A stretch of DNA of 6,180 nucleotides from JAMWZF01 sp041628615 (GCA_041628615.1 JBFKOW010000189.1:1-6180), one strand, 5' to 3'. Shown: positions 1 to 5,957, numbered from the stretch's first letter. Made by a program: numbers and translations. Notes: a model not told the origin generated them from the sequence alone.

Positions 1-1196
1 CCCGAATTGCCGTCACTATCGTCGCGGAAATGGTCCGTCCCGGTTCCGATGTTGCGGGTCGAAAGGATCACCCCGGCCTCGACGACGATCCGGTCCGAGG
101 CCCGGGCGATCAGGTTGGCGCCGCCGGTGAAGTTGTCGGGATCGTTCAGCACGAACACGGTCGGGTCGATCAGGATGGTGCCGCCGTCGCCCTGCGCCGA
201 CCACGCCTTGAGCGCGCCGCCCAGTTCCACCGTGTCGCGGGCCGAGAATTCCACGAAACCGCCGTCGCCGGTGCCCAGCGCGGCGGCCGAGATCACCGCG
301 CCCTGCGGCAGGTAGGCGTTGCCTTCGGCGAACAGGATCGCCGTGCCGCCGTCACCTGCGCCCAGCCCCTCGACGTCGATCCGGGCGCCGGCGGCGAGCC
401 TGATGTCGGTGCCGCTCCACGCGTCCACGCGGCCGCCTGTCGTGGCGCTGCCGGCGGCGATCCGGGCGCTGGGGCCGATTGCCAGACCTGCGCCCGCGTC
501 GAGCGTGATCGCGCCGGTATTGACCGCCGCTCCGAACACCCCGGCCCGGTCGCCTGCGGCGAGGCTGCCGTCGATGGCGATGCCGCCGCCCGTCCGCAGC
601 CGCACGAGGTCCGCCGCGTCGATGCGGCCCGAGACCGCGATGTCGGCGCCGCCCAGCGGCGCGGTGCCGTCGATCACCTGCCGGACATGGTCGCCGCTGA
701 CCGCGCCGGAGGGGTCGATCAACGCCTCGGCGAAACCGCGGGTCGGGACGCTCACGCCGACCGACCCGGCGACGATCCGGCCGCCGGGCCCGACGGTGAC
801 GCCGTCCGGGTTCACAAGGTAATGCGCGCCGCCGACCGCGCCGCCGGACAGGCCGCGCACGGTGCCGTGGATCTCGCTGCGGCCGCCGGTGACGAGGTTC
901 ACGGTCCCCGCCGCGCCGTCGGGCGCGTGCAGGTTCACCGTGGCCCCGGCCGACGCGCCGAAACGGCTGAACGAATTGATCCCGTACCCCTCGGTCCGGG
1001 TGGCGGTGCGGATGTCGGTGACGCCGCCGGCGGTGGTGACGGTGGTGGAGGTGCGCCCGTCAGGCTGCACGTCCTGGGCGCTGGCGGGCGGCACGGCCAT
1101 CGCGGCGACGGTCATCGCCGCCACCGACACGCAACTCAGAAGGGAACGCCGTCCACCCCCGACCTGACCCGTTCTATTTCCGAAAAAACCGCTCAA
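1..1196 (-). CDS. LktA-type filamentous adhesin (TpsA/FHA-like), N-terminal part, cut by left window edge
   Basis: About 398 in-frame codons are visible from a TTG at 1196 to the edge, with no stop. The N-terminus has a basic patch (GRRSLLS), a hydrophobic core (about 1145-1090) and an ASA|Q signal-peptidase site. Then comes the haemagglutination-activity (TPS-like) domain: PDGRTSTTVTT, TEGYGINSFSRF, TVNLHAPDGAAGTVNL, and VNPDGVTVG (NPDG at 801-812, equivalent to the NPNG motif of TPS exoproteins), then GVSVPTRGFAEALID. Further on are Gly/Ala-rich beta-helix repeats ending in GDGGTILIDPTVF. I recognise this order from proteins named 'leukotoxin LktA family filamentous adhesin'; these are usually far over 1000 residues, so most of the gene lies outside. 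By family the product is exported and acts in adhesion at the cell surface; no partner transporter is seen. The start is unresolved: ATG 1115 and GTG 1130 would leave too short a signal peptide, TTG 1196 has a weak ribosome site, and the well-placed ATG at 1224 is in another frame. Family confidence is high, start confidence low. Confidence 0.85.
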   Translation of the reverse strand, partial: MSGFFGNRTGQVGGGRRSLLSCVSVAAMTVAAMAVPPASAQDVQPDGRTSTTVTTAGGVTDIRTATRTEGYGINSFSRFGASAGATVNLHAPDGAAGTVNLVTGGRSEIHGTVRGLSGGAVGGAHYLVNPDGVTVGPGGRIVAGSVGVSVPTRGFAEALIDPSGAVSGDHVRQVIDGTAPLGGADIAVSGRIDAADLVRLRTGGGIAIDGSLAAGDRAGVFGAAVNTGAITLDAGAGLAIGPSARIAAGSATTGGRVDAWSGTDIRLAAGARIDVEGLGAGDGGTAILFAEGNAYLPQGAVISAAALGTGDGGFVEFSARDTVELGGALKAWSAQGDGGTILIDPTVFVLNDPDNFTGGANLIARASDRIVVEAGVILSTRNIGTGTDHFRDDSDGNS

Positions 1197-1224
1197 AAGG
1201 CCCCGATTTCTGACAATGAACCAT
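1174..1224 (-). other. 16-codon frame with the best start signals, out of frame with the adhesin
   Basis: ATG at 1224-1222 sits 6 nt after GGGAGGT and reads MVHCQKSGPFERFFRK, then TAG at 1176-1174. The adhesin frame is reached by skipping one nucleotide. A run of six T (minus strand, 1188-1183) codes Phe-Phe here; with five T the frame would run directly through GRRSLLS into the adhesin signal peptide. It could be a leader peptide, a phase-variable start, a recent inactivating mutation or a base-calling error. No separate protein family is recognised. Confidence 0.5.
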
Positions 1225-1230
1225 TCACCA

Positions 1231-1237
1231 ACCTCCC
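1231..1237 (-). promoter_or_regulatory. Strong Shine-Dalgarno GGGAGGT before ATG 1224
   Basis: GGGAGGT on the minus strand is followed by a 6-nt spacer and ATG. It is the best ribosome-binding site in the window's left half, yet it serves a frame that ends after 16 codons. It argues that adhesin translation originally began at 1224. It also lies very close to the -10 element proposed at 1239-1244, so if that promoter is used the transcript would start inside this site. Confidence 0.55.
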
Positions 1238-1238
1238 G

Positions 1239-1268
1239 AGTTAACAAAGCCGGCGCGAATTATGTCAA
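1239..1268 (-). promoter_or_regulatory. Candidate sigma-70 promoter for the adhesin
   Basis: A perfect -35 hexamer TTGACA (1268-1263) is followed after 18 nt by TTAACT (1244-1239), a 4/6 match to the -10 consensus. An AT-rich patch overlaps it in an otherwise very GC-rich gap. The predicted transcription start near 1232 leaves a leader of only about 8 nt to ATG 1224, or about 36 nt to TTG 1196. The unusually short leader makes either the promoter or the first start doubtful. Confidence 0.4.
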
Positions 1269-1278
1269 CAGAAATCAG

Positions 1279-1407
1279 GCCGCTACATGCGGCGGTCGGG
1301 AAGGCTACCTTACGGCAGGCAAGCGGATCGACGCCCGCCTTTGCCGGGCTACCTCCCCGGCCATGCGCCTTGCCGGGAGGGGGCAGACGGAGCGCCCGGC
1401 ATCTGCC
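1279..1407. other. Hairpin-rich, possibly structured non-coding segment
   Basis: This fills the middle of the gene-free stretch 1225-1592. Plus-strand pairings: GCCGC/GCGGC (1279-1283 with 1289-1293); GGCAAGCGG with CCGC-ct-TTGCC (1318-1326 with 1335-1345); GCCGGG/CCCGGC (1343-1348 with 1356-1361); CCTCCCCGGC/GCCGGGAGG with one bulged C (1352-1361 with 1372-1380); and GGCAGA/TCTGCC (1382-1387 with 1402-1407). The second, third and fourth overlap, so they cannot all form at once. No known riboswitch core was recognised. It may be a leader RNA of the adhesin (minus), part of a plus-strand small RNA ending at the 1544-1583 terminator, or merely palindromes favoured by high GC. Confidence 0.4.
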
Positions 1408-1435
1408 GAGGTCCATCGGTTCCGAGAGGCTCGTT

Positions 1436-1451
1436 TCGTTTCCGGAAACGA
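1436..1451. promoter_or_regulatory. Perfect 16-bp palindrome, candidate operator
   Basis: TCGTTTCC|GGAAACGA is a perfect inverted repeat without a spacer, about 170 bp upstream of the adhesin -35 element. Its AT-containing core stands out from the GC-rich surroundings and it is typical in size for a dimeric regulator. Weaker TTCCGG/CCGGAA boxes occur upstream of the propeller gene (5906-5915 and 5949-5957). The regulator is unknown. Confidence 0.35.
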
Positions 1452-1543
1452 TCCTGCCGCGATCCGTCAACTGTGCGGGGATAGGGGCCCGGAACGATCC
1501 GGACTGCGGGGAAGCAGCGCCGGGCCGCCGCCGCGCGTCAAGT

Positions 1544-1583
1544 CGCGACGGGGGCCGGATCGGACCGGCCCCCGCGCGTTTTT
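1544..1583 (+). terminator. Intrinsic terminator reading on the plus strand
   Basis: GGGGGCCGG (1550-1558) pairs perfectly with CCGGCCCCC (1565-1573) around the loop ATCGGA. The stem extends through C1549-G1574 and, past one bulged A, through CGCG/CGCG (1544-1547 with 1575-1578). Five T follow at once (1579-1583). The T-run orientation serves a plus-strand transcript. On the minus strand the hairpin begins 14 nt after the beta-helix stop codon but is followed by mixed sequence, so it may also stop that gene without a U-tract. No plus-strand gene upstream is recognisable. Confidence 0.7.
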
Positions 1584-1592
1584 CGGCAGGGC

Positions 1593-3500
1593 CTACGGGT
1601 AACTGACGACGTAGGCCGGATCCTCGTAGTTGTCCGGGTCGCCCGGATCCGGGATCCCGTCCACAGTGTCGCCGACACCGTTGATGACCGCGTTGATCTG
1701 GCCGACGATGTTGAGGACCTTGGTCATCACCCGGTTCATGCTGATGCCCGGACCGTCCGGCACCTCGAAGCCGTTCTCGGTGATGATGCTCGGGTCGTTG
1801 CGGTTGAACGCATAGACGCCGCCGCCCCAGAGTTCGTGTTCCTGCACGTGGTCGGCGACCTTGTAGCCGGCCCAGCCGAGGGTGCCGTCATCCGCCATCC
1901 AGTCGGCCTGGCTCGGCGGATCGTAGGGCAGTTCGTTCTGGTAGAGGTAGACCCGGCCGCGCTCGCCGTTCCAGGTGGTGTTGTATTCCTGGAAATGCTC
2001 CACGAAGAGGCCGGTCGCGGTCACGTCGTCGCCGTTGACGATGAGGCCGCGCTTGCCGATGACCTCGCGCCAGCGCTGGTTGTCCCCGAACACGCCGTCG
2101 GTGCGGTCGAACCCTTCGACGCCGTGGTCGGCCCGCCAGACCCAAGTGTGGTCGATCAGGACGTGGCTGGCGTCGATCCGCATCGCGGTGTGGGTCTTGC
2201 CGACATAGGGCCCGCCCACCCGGAAGTAGATGTCAGACAGGGTCAGCGGGTTGCCGCGCGCACCGCTGCCTTTGCCGGGCCGGTCACCGCCGACCTGCAG
2301 CAGCACGTCGGACATCACCGGTCCCGCGTCGATGGTGACGCCGGCGATAACGATGCCGGGCCGATCGCTGACCATGAGCGGCGTCGCCCCGTCGACCGCG
2401 GTCAGCGTGGCAAGACCAGTTCCAAGGACGACGGTGTTCGGACGGGTGACCTCGATGCTCCGGGCGATGTCATACATCCCCGGGGTCAGCAGCAGGTGCT
2501 TGCCCCGCGCGATCGCGCGGTTGATCGCCGCCACGTTGTCGCCGGGACGGGCGATCACGAAGTCGCCGAGCGGGATGCTCCGCCCGGCCGGGTTTCCGGT
2601 GGCCCAGGAAACGCCCCGCGTGTCGAAGGCGGCGTCGGCGACCCGGACATGCCAGGCCCCTTCGGCATCAACGTAGAGGAAGGGCTTCTCGCGGCTGAGC
2701 GGCGTGGTGTCGAGCACCGTGTAGGGCTCGGCCGGGTAGTTGCTGTCATCGGGGGCGCCGATCACGCCGGTGAAGACCTGGTTCCAGACCGGGTTGGTCC
2801 AGACGTCGACTTCCGAGTTCCGGGTGAACCACTGCTGCTGCGACCCGTTGATCAGGACTCCGGCCGAGCTGTCGGCGATGAAGCCGCCGCTGGCGAAGGA
2901 CGGGCCGGTGCAGTAGTCCATCAGGCTGAGGTTGCCGCCCAGGGTCACCACGCGCCGCATCGACACCGCCTGGCTCACCGCCCAGAAGTTCGACGACGCG
3001 GTGCAGCCGTCCTGGCCGAGGCCGTTCACCTGGATCGTGAGGTTGGAGATCCCGCGCCAGAAGTTGTTGAGCGCGAAGCAGCCGATGAATTCCGGGTTCG
3101 ACGGATCGTCGAAGCAGCGGTTGAAGACCTCGATCTTGCCGTTGATGGTCACGTCCAGCGGCGAGGCGCCGAGACCGATGACCTCGGTATAATAGCCGAC
3201 CGCGACCTGCAGCGGCTCCTCGGGCGTGCCATAGGTGCCCGGCAGGAACATCAGCGCGTAACGGTTCGACCCCATCTCGTCGTCGACCTGCTGCGCATAG
3301 ATCGCGTCGAAGACGGCCTTGATCTCGGCGGTGGACATGCCCGGATCGAAGATCCGCACGTTCGGTCCGAGATCGGGCAGGTGGCCGCCCGCCTGGACCG
3401 GTTGCGCCGCGAGGCTCCAGATCGCGACCGCGATCGCCGTGCAGGCGCTCCCGAGCCACGACAGGCGCCCGGCCCGGCGGGCCGGCAATTTCGTTCTCAT
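1593..3500 (-). CDS. Secreted double beta-helix protein of the 'adenylyl cyclase'/GH55-like pectin-lyase-fold family
   Basis: 635 residues. The ATG at 3500 is chosen because GGGGAGG lies 9 nt upstream and the protein then begins with a signal peptide (basic RTKLPARRAGR, hydrophobic to ~32, PVQA|GG at 37/38). The mature part has two similar halves. Half 1 is ~47-245, with NVRIFDPGMS (47-56), RYALMFLPGTY (80-90), NGSQQQWFTRNS (218-229). Half 2 is ~315-590, with LLLTPGMYDIARSIEV (336-351), HVLIDHTWVWRADHG (446-460), GLFVEHFQEYNTTWNGERG (497-515), YLYQNELPYDPP (518-529). I recognise these motifs from actinobacterial proteins labelled 'adenylyl cyclase' or 'coagulation factor 5/8 type'; no cyclase domain is present. 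The tandem LPGTY...GLG units resemble the two helices of GH55-type proteins, so polysaccharide binding or cleavage is plausible but unproven. Four cysteines (129, 141, 166, 197) in half 1 could form disulfides. The tail 611-635 is acidic. It stands alone, with hairpins on both sides. Confidence 0.88.
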   Translation of the reverse strand: MRTKLPARRAGRLSWLGSACTAIAVAIWSLAAQPVQAGGHLPDLGPNVRIFDPGMSTAEIKAVFDAIYAQQVDDEMGSNRYALMFLPGTYGTPEEPLQVAVGYYTEVIGLGASPLDVTINGKIEVFNRCFDDPSNPEFIGCFALNNFWRGISNLTIQVNGLGQDGCTASSNFWAVSQAVSMRRVVTLGGNLSLMDYCTGPSFASGGFIADSSAGVLINGSQQQWFTRNSEVDVWTNPVWNQVFTGVIGAPDDSNYPAEPYTVLDTTPLSREKPFLYVDAEGAWHVRVADAAFDTRGVSWATGNPAGRSIPLGDFVIARPGDNVAAINRAIARGKHLLLTPGMYDIARSIEVTRPNTVVLGTGLATLTAVDGATPLMVSDRPGIVIAGVTIDAGPVMSDVLLQVGGDRPGKGSGARGNPLTLSDIYFRVGGPYVGKTHTAMRIDASHVLIDHTWVWRADHGVEGFDRTDGVFGDNQRWREVIGKRGLIVNGDDVTATGLFVEHFQEYNTTWNGERGRVYLYQNELPYDPPSQADWMADDGTLGWAGYKVADHVQEHELWGGGVYAFNRNDPSIITENGFEVPDGPGISMNRVMTKVLNIVGQINAVINGVGDTVDGIPDPGDPDNYEDPAYVVSYP

Positions 3501-3509
3501 GATGACTGT

Positions 3510-3516
3510 CCTCCCC
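3510..3516 (-). promoter_or_regulatory. Shine-Dalgarno GGGGAGG fixing the beta-helix start
   Basis: GGGGAGG on the minus strand lies 9 nt before ATG 3500. It decides against longer in-frame starts up to 3635, whose extra 45 residues would precede, and so spoil, the signal peptide. Confidence 0.75.
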
Positions 3517-3750
3517 TTGGAATACGCAGTTGCACCCGGCCACGCCGGCATCGTCGTCCGGTTCGCGTCGGGGCCGTTCTTGTTAGCGTTATCAACCTGA
3601 GCGAAACCGGGGAGTCGATCAAGTGTCCGCCGCATCTATGGCACCGAACTGCCGATCCGATCGGGGCACGGCCCTCCGGAAGCCGCGGAATGCCCGAAAT
3701 TGATGCAGGACGACGGCCGTTCCCCGGCGCCGAACCGGTGCCCGTACCGG

Positions 3751-3779
3751 AAACGACCCGGCCGCGGGGCCGGGTCGTT
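3751..3779 (-). terminator. Probable terminator of the propeller gene
   Basis: A perfect 12-bp inverted repeat, AACGACCCGGCC (3752-3763) with GGCCGGGTCGTT (3768-3779), around a 4-nt loop. Reading on the minus strand it ends in GTCGTTT, a short T-tail, about 73 nt after the stop codon at 3853. In the other direction the tail is CGTTCCATTG, which fits less well. The gap 3501-3852 otherwise shows no gene and no clear promoter for the beta-helix gene. Confidence 0.5.
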
Positions 3780-3807
3780 CCATTGTCCTGGTCGTTCCAT
3801 GGTCAGG
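3774..3807. repeat. 17-bp tandem repeat, two copies
   Basis: Copy 1 (3774-3790) is GTCGTTCCATTGTCCTG and copy 2 (3791-3807) is GTCGTTCCATGGTCAGG, identical at 15 of 17 positions. It overlaps the right arm of the 3752-3779 hairpin, so it probably arose by slippage next to that structure. Confidence 0.6.
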
Positions 3808-3813
3808 CGCGAC

Positions 3814-3838
3814 GGTGGCGGCGGTGTCCGCCGCCACC
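3814..3838. terminator. Stop-proximal hairpin after the propeller gene
   Basis: GGTGGCGGCGG (3814-3824) pairs perfectly with CCGCCGCCACC (3828-3838) around TGT. On the minus strand it starts 14 nt after the propeller stop codon. No T-run follows in either direction, so it may protect the mRNA 3' end or assist termination at 3752-3779 rather than terminate by itself. Confidence 0.4.
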
Positions 3839-3852
3839 ACCGGAAGCTGCGG

Positions 3853-5859
3853 TCACTCGCCGCCGGTGCTGTCGGTCGTCGGGTCGCAGTAGAACACGTC
3901 CTGCGGGTTGCCGTCGATCTCCACCCGCGTCACGCAGGAGAACGAGAAGATCCACAGACCGGTGTTGCGGTCCGAGGCGAGGATGATCTGATCCCCGGCC
4001 GCGTTCTCGTCGACATGGACGCCCCAGAAGTTCGATCCCTCCTCGGCGATGAAGCGGCCGACCTCGTGCACGTTGCGCGAGTAGGAGCCTTCGCCGTTGC
4101 GGTTCGCGTGGAAGTGGCCCGGCCTGTATTCCACCGCGCGCATCCCCAGCGAGTACCACGAGATGAACATCCGCGGGCCCTCGTTGAACATCGGCTCGAT
4201 GTCCTGGGTCCGGGGATCGGCCTCGATGTTGTGCATCGTCAGGTCGCCGAAATCCGTCCCGATCCGCGTCCCGTCGGGCAGGAACTCCTCCACCGCTTCC
4301 GCCGGCGCGTAGTAGCCGAGATGGAAGCCCGGATCGACCGTCATGGTCGCCGGATTGGCCATGCCCATGGACGGCACGGTGATCGGCGCGTCGGTGTTGT
4401 TGATGATGTGCAGGTAGCCCCAGCCGTCGAAGATCGAGGACGCATTGACCTGCTGGCCCGGGTTGGCCTTCATGGCGTCGCCCGAGCTCTGGCCGACGAA
4501 CACGCCGGGGATGGTGATCACGTCAGCGGTGCCCGAGGACATGTTGATGAGCCCGTCGCCGGAATTGTTGGCGATGATGTAGCCCTCGTAGCCCTGCGCC
4601 TGAGCGCTGGCCGCTTTCTGCGAGAAGAAGCACGCGCCGCGGTCGATCAGCGCGACCTGCCCGGACCCGGTGGCCTGCGGCACTTCGGCCGCGGAACAGC
4701 CCACGCTGTTCGCCGGGATCACGATGCCGCTCAGGGTTTCGGACGGCGGTCCGAACAGGGCCTGGCCGGCCGAGAACACCTGCGAGGCGCCGTAGGCCAC
4801 CGCGAAGGTCGCTTCCGAGAAGTCCTCGTCCCCCGCGAAGAGATAGTCGCCGTTGCCGCCGAAGACCGCCGCATGGGCGTTGCCTTCATAGGGTTCGCCG
4901 ACGATCGGCTCGGGGTTGGGATAGGTCGAGTCGCGCAGGAAGACCGGGTTCGACGGATCGGTCACGTCCAGCGTGACGAACCCGGCATCCCAATAGGACA
5001 CCACCGCGGTCGGAACCCCGTCGATGATCTCGACCCAGACGTCGTGGTTGAAGATGCCGCCGGAGCTCCCGGTCTCGAGCTGGTCGAGATTGAGACCCTG
5101 CGGAACCCAGTCGAGGGCGCCGGTCACGGTCAGCAGCTTGGGCGTTTGCGGCTTCGTGATGTCGACGAAGAAGGTGTCGAAGAAGTCGAAGGTGTCGGCC
5201 GTCCCGATCAGGTAGGTCTTGCCTTCCCAGTCCCACATGTAGGTGTTGTGGACGCCGCCGAACTCGAGGAAGTTCTTGCGGAGCGCATGCGGCTTGGTCG
5301 GATCGGTCACGTCGTAGAGGCTGATGCCGCCCTGCCCGAGTTGCGAGGCCGGACCCTGCCCCCGCCATTCGCCCTTGCGGTCGAGCGGGGTGTTGCCGGC
5401 GTTGGCCGCACCCGGGATCGCCGCGCCGCAGGGCTCCTGCGTCGCCACGAGAACGTCCCGGTCGCCGACGCGGTGGACCTTGACGTCGTTGACCCGCGTA
5501 TTGGGCGGCGACGGGATCTGCGCGACCATCGCGCCTTCGGTATTCGGATAGTTGGCGAGCGCCGCTTCGATATCGACGACGAAGACGCCGTTCCGGTCGC
5601 AGGCCGGGTCCTGGAATGACCCGACGTAAGCATAGCCGTTGTGGGACCAGACATCGGTGTAGAGCCCGTCGGCAACGCCGGCGAGGACGTCGCGGCCGAT
5701 GACCTCGAATCCGTAATTCGTGTTGGCGGGAATGTGGCCGTCGTTCCCGCTTTCATGTGCGTTGGCGGCCGGCAGACCGGTCACAAGCGCGGCGACCGTC
5801 GCCGCCACGGCGCCGAGAATCCCATACCGGGGCCTCGCGCCTCCAATTCCGAAATACAT
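3853..5859 (-). CDS. Secreted LVIVD-repeat seven-bladed beta-propeller with inserted PA domain
   Basis: 668 residues. ATG 5859 is chosen: GGGAG lies 6 nt upstream, whereas an in-frame TTG at 5865 would abut it. The signal peptide has a basic start (ARPRYG), a hydrophobic stretch 13-30 and a site at ANA|HE (34/35). Seven blades can be read, with inner strands near residues 69 (DVW), 126 (DVKV), 204 (HNTYMW), 272 (HDVWVE), 329 (HAAVFG), 543 (HNIEAD) and 613 (GVHVDE). Most end in LVIVD-type strands such as GGISLYDVTDPTKP, FVTLDVTDPSNP and TGLWIFSF. A PA domain (about 358-470: VALIDRGACFFSQKA, GYIIANNSGDG, TIPGVFVGQSSGDAM) is inserted in blade 5. Cysteine pairs 388/410 and 642/658 may be disulfides. 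No protease domain and no C-terminal anchor are seen, so it is likely periplasmic or extracellular. By family LVIVD proteins are poorly characterised and PA domains mediate protein interaction; an enzymatic role is only suggested by the histidine pattern. Confidence 0.88.
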   Translation of the reverse strand: MYFGIGGARPRYGILGAVAATVAALVTGLPAANAHESGNDGHIPANTNYGFEVIGRDVLAGVADGLYTDVWSHNGYAYVGSFQDPACDRNGVFVVDIEAALANYPNTEGAMVAQIPSPPNTRVNDVKVHRVGDRDVLVATQEPCGAAIPGAANAGNTPLDRKGEWRGQGPASQLGQGGISLYDVTDPTKPHALRKNFLEFGGVHNTYMWDWEGKTYLIGTADTFDFFDTFFVDITKPQTPKLLTVTGALDWVPQGLNLDQLETGSSGGIFNHDVWVEIIDGVPTAVVSYWDAGFVTLDVTDPSNPVFLRDSTYPNPEPIVGEPYEGNAHAAVFGGNGDYLFAGDEDFSEATFAVAYGASQVFSAGQALFGPPSETLSGIVIPANSVGCSAAEVPQATGSGQVALIDRGACFFSQKAASAQAQGYEGYIIANNSGDGLINMSSGTADVITIPGVFVGQSSGDAMKANPGQQVNASSIFDGWGYLHIINNTDAPITVPSMGMANPATMTVDPGFHLGYYAPAEAVEEFLPDGTRIGTDFGDLTMHNIEADPRTQDIEPMFNEGPRMFISWYSLGMRAVEYRPGHFHANRNGEGSYSRNVHEVGRFIAEEGSNFWGVHVDENAAGDQIILASDRNTGLWIFSFSCVTRVEIDGNPQDVFYCDPTTDSTGGE

Positions 5860-5865
5860 CTCCAA

Positions 5866-5870
5866 CTCCC
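5866..5870 (-). promoter_or_regulatory. Shine-Dalgarno GGGAG fixing the propeller start
   Basis: GGGAG on the minus strand stands 6 nt before ATG 5859 and directly abuts the alternative TTG at 5865, which therefore cannot use it. A second GGAG touches the ATG but is too close to act. Confidence 0.7.
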
Positions 5871-5905
5871 TGTTATCATTTCACATTGGCCGTAGAACGT
5901 CCCGA

Positions 5906-5957
5906 TTTCCGGAATGAGATAGCCGGCCATAGGTCCGGGCCATCGCCGTCCGGAAAT
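5906..5957. promoter_or_regulatory. Two TTCCGG/CCGGAA boxes upstream of the propeller gene
   Basis: TTTCCGGAAT (5906-5915, core TTCCGGAA palindromic) and GTCCGGAAAT (5948-5957) lie 47-98 bp before the propeller start. They resemble the core of the 16-bp palindrome at 1436-1451 and could be sites for a shared regulator. The core is short, so chance is possible. The gap 5860-6101 shows no other gene and no clear promoter. Confidence 0.2.

Noticed and set aside
1131..1145. LLSC in the adhesin signal region as a lipobox
   Set aside because: The hydrophobic core follows the cysteine instead of preceding it, and a normal ASA|Q signal-peptidase I site lies further on.
30..1244. 404-codon open frame on the plus strand opposite the adhesin
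   Set aside because: Its product is an Arg/Ala/Asp/Gly/Val mixture without family resemblance. The minus strand gives a clear signal peptide and TPS motifs, and the high GC content explains the absence of stops.
1279..1407. c-di-GMP-I (GEMM) riboswitch
   Set aside because: Pieces such as GGCAAAGG and GGTAGCC recall it, but the conserved order with GACGCAAAGCC and the closing GGTTGCC/GGTTACC is absent on both strands.
1216..1606. Plus-strand frames of 65-128 codons in the intergenic gap
   Set aside because: Arg/Pro/Gly-rich translations with no convincing ribosome site or family; two run through the terminator at 1544-1583.
3501..3635. Longer N-terminus for the beta-helix protein (start at 3635)
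   Set aside because: The 45 extra residues lie before the signal peptide, show no conserved sequence, and the good ribosome site serves ATG 3500.
1836..3986. 716-codon open frame on the plus strand opposite the beta-helix gene
   Set aside because: It is the complement of a well-recognised gene, runs through the intergenic hairpins, has low-complexity R/D/V/G/H composition and no recognisable domain.
3700..5619. 639-codon open frame on the plus strand opposite the propeller gene
   Set aside because: It shadows the LVIVD/PA gene; its composition (many R, V, D, H, E) matches antisense translation of GC-rich codons and no motif was recognised.
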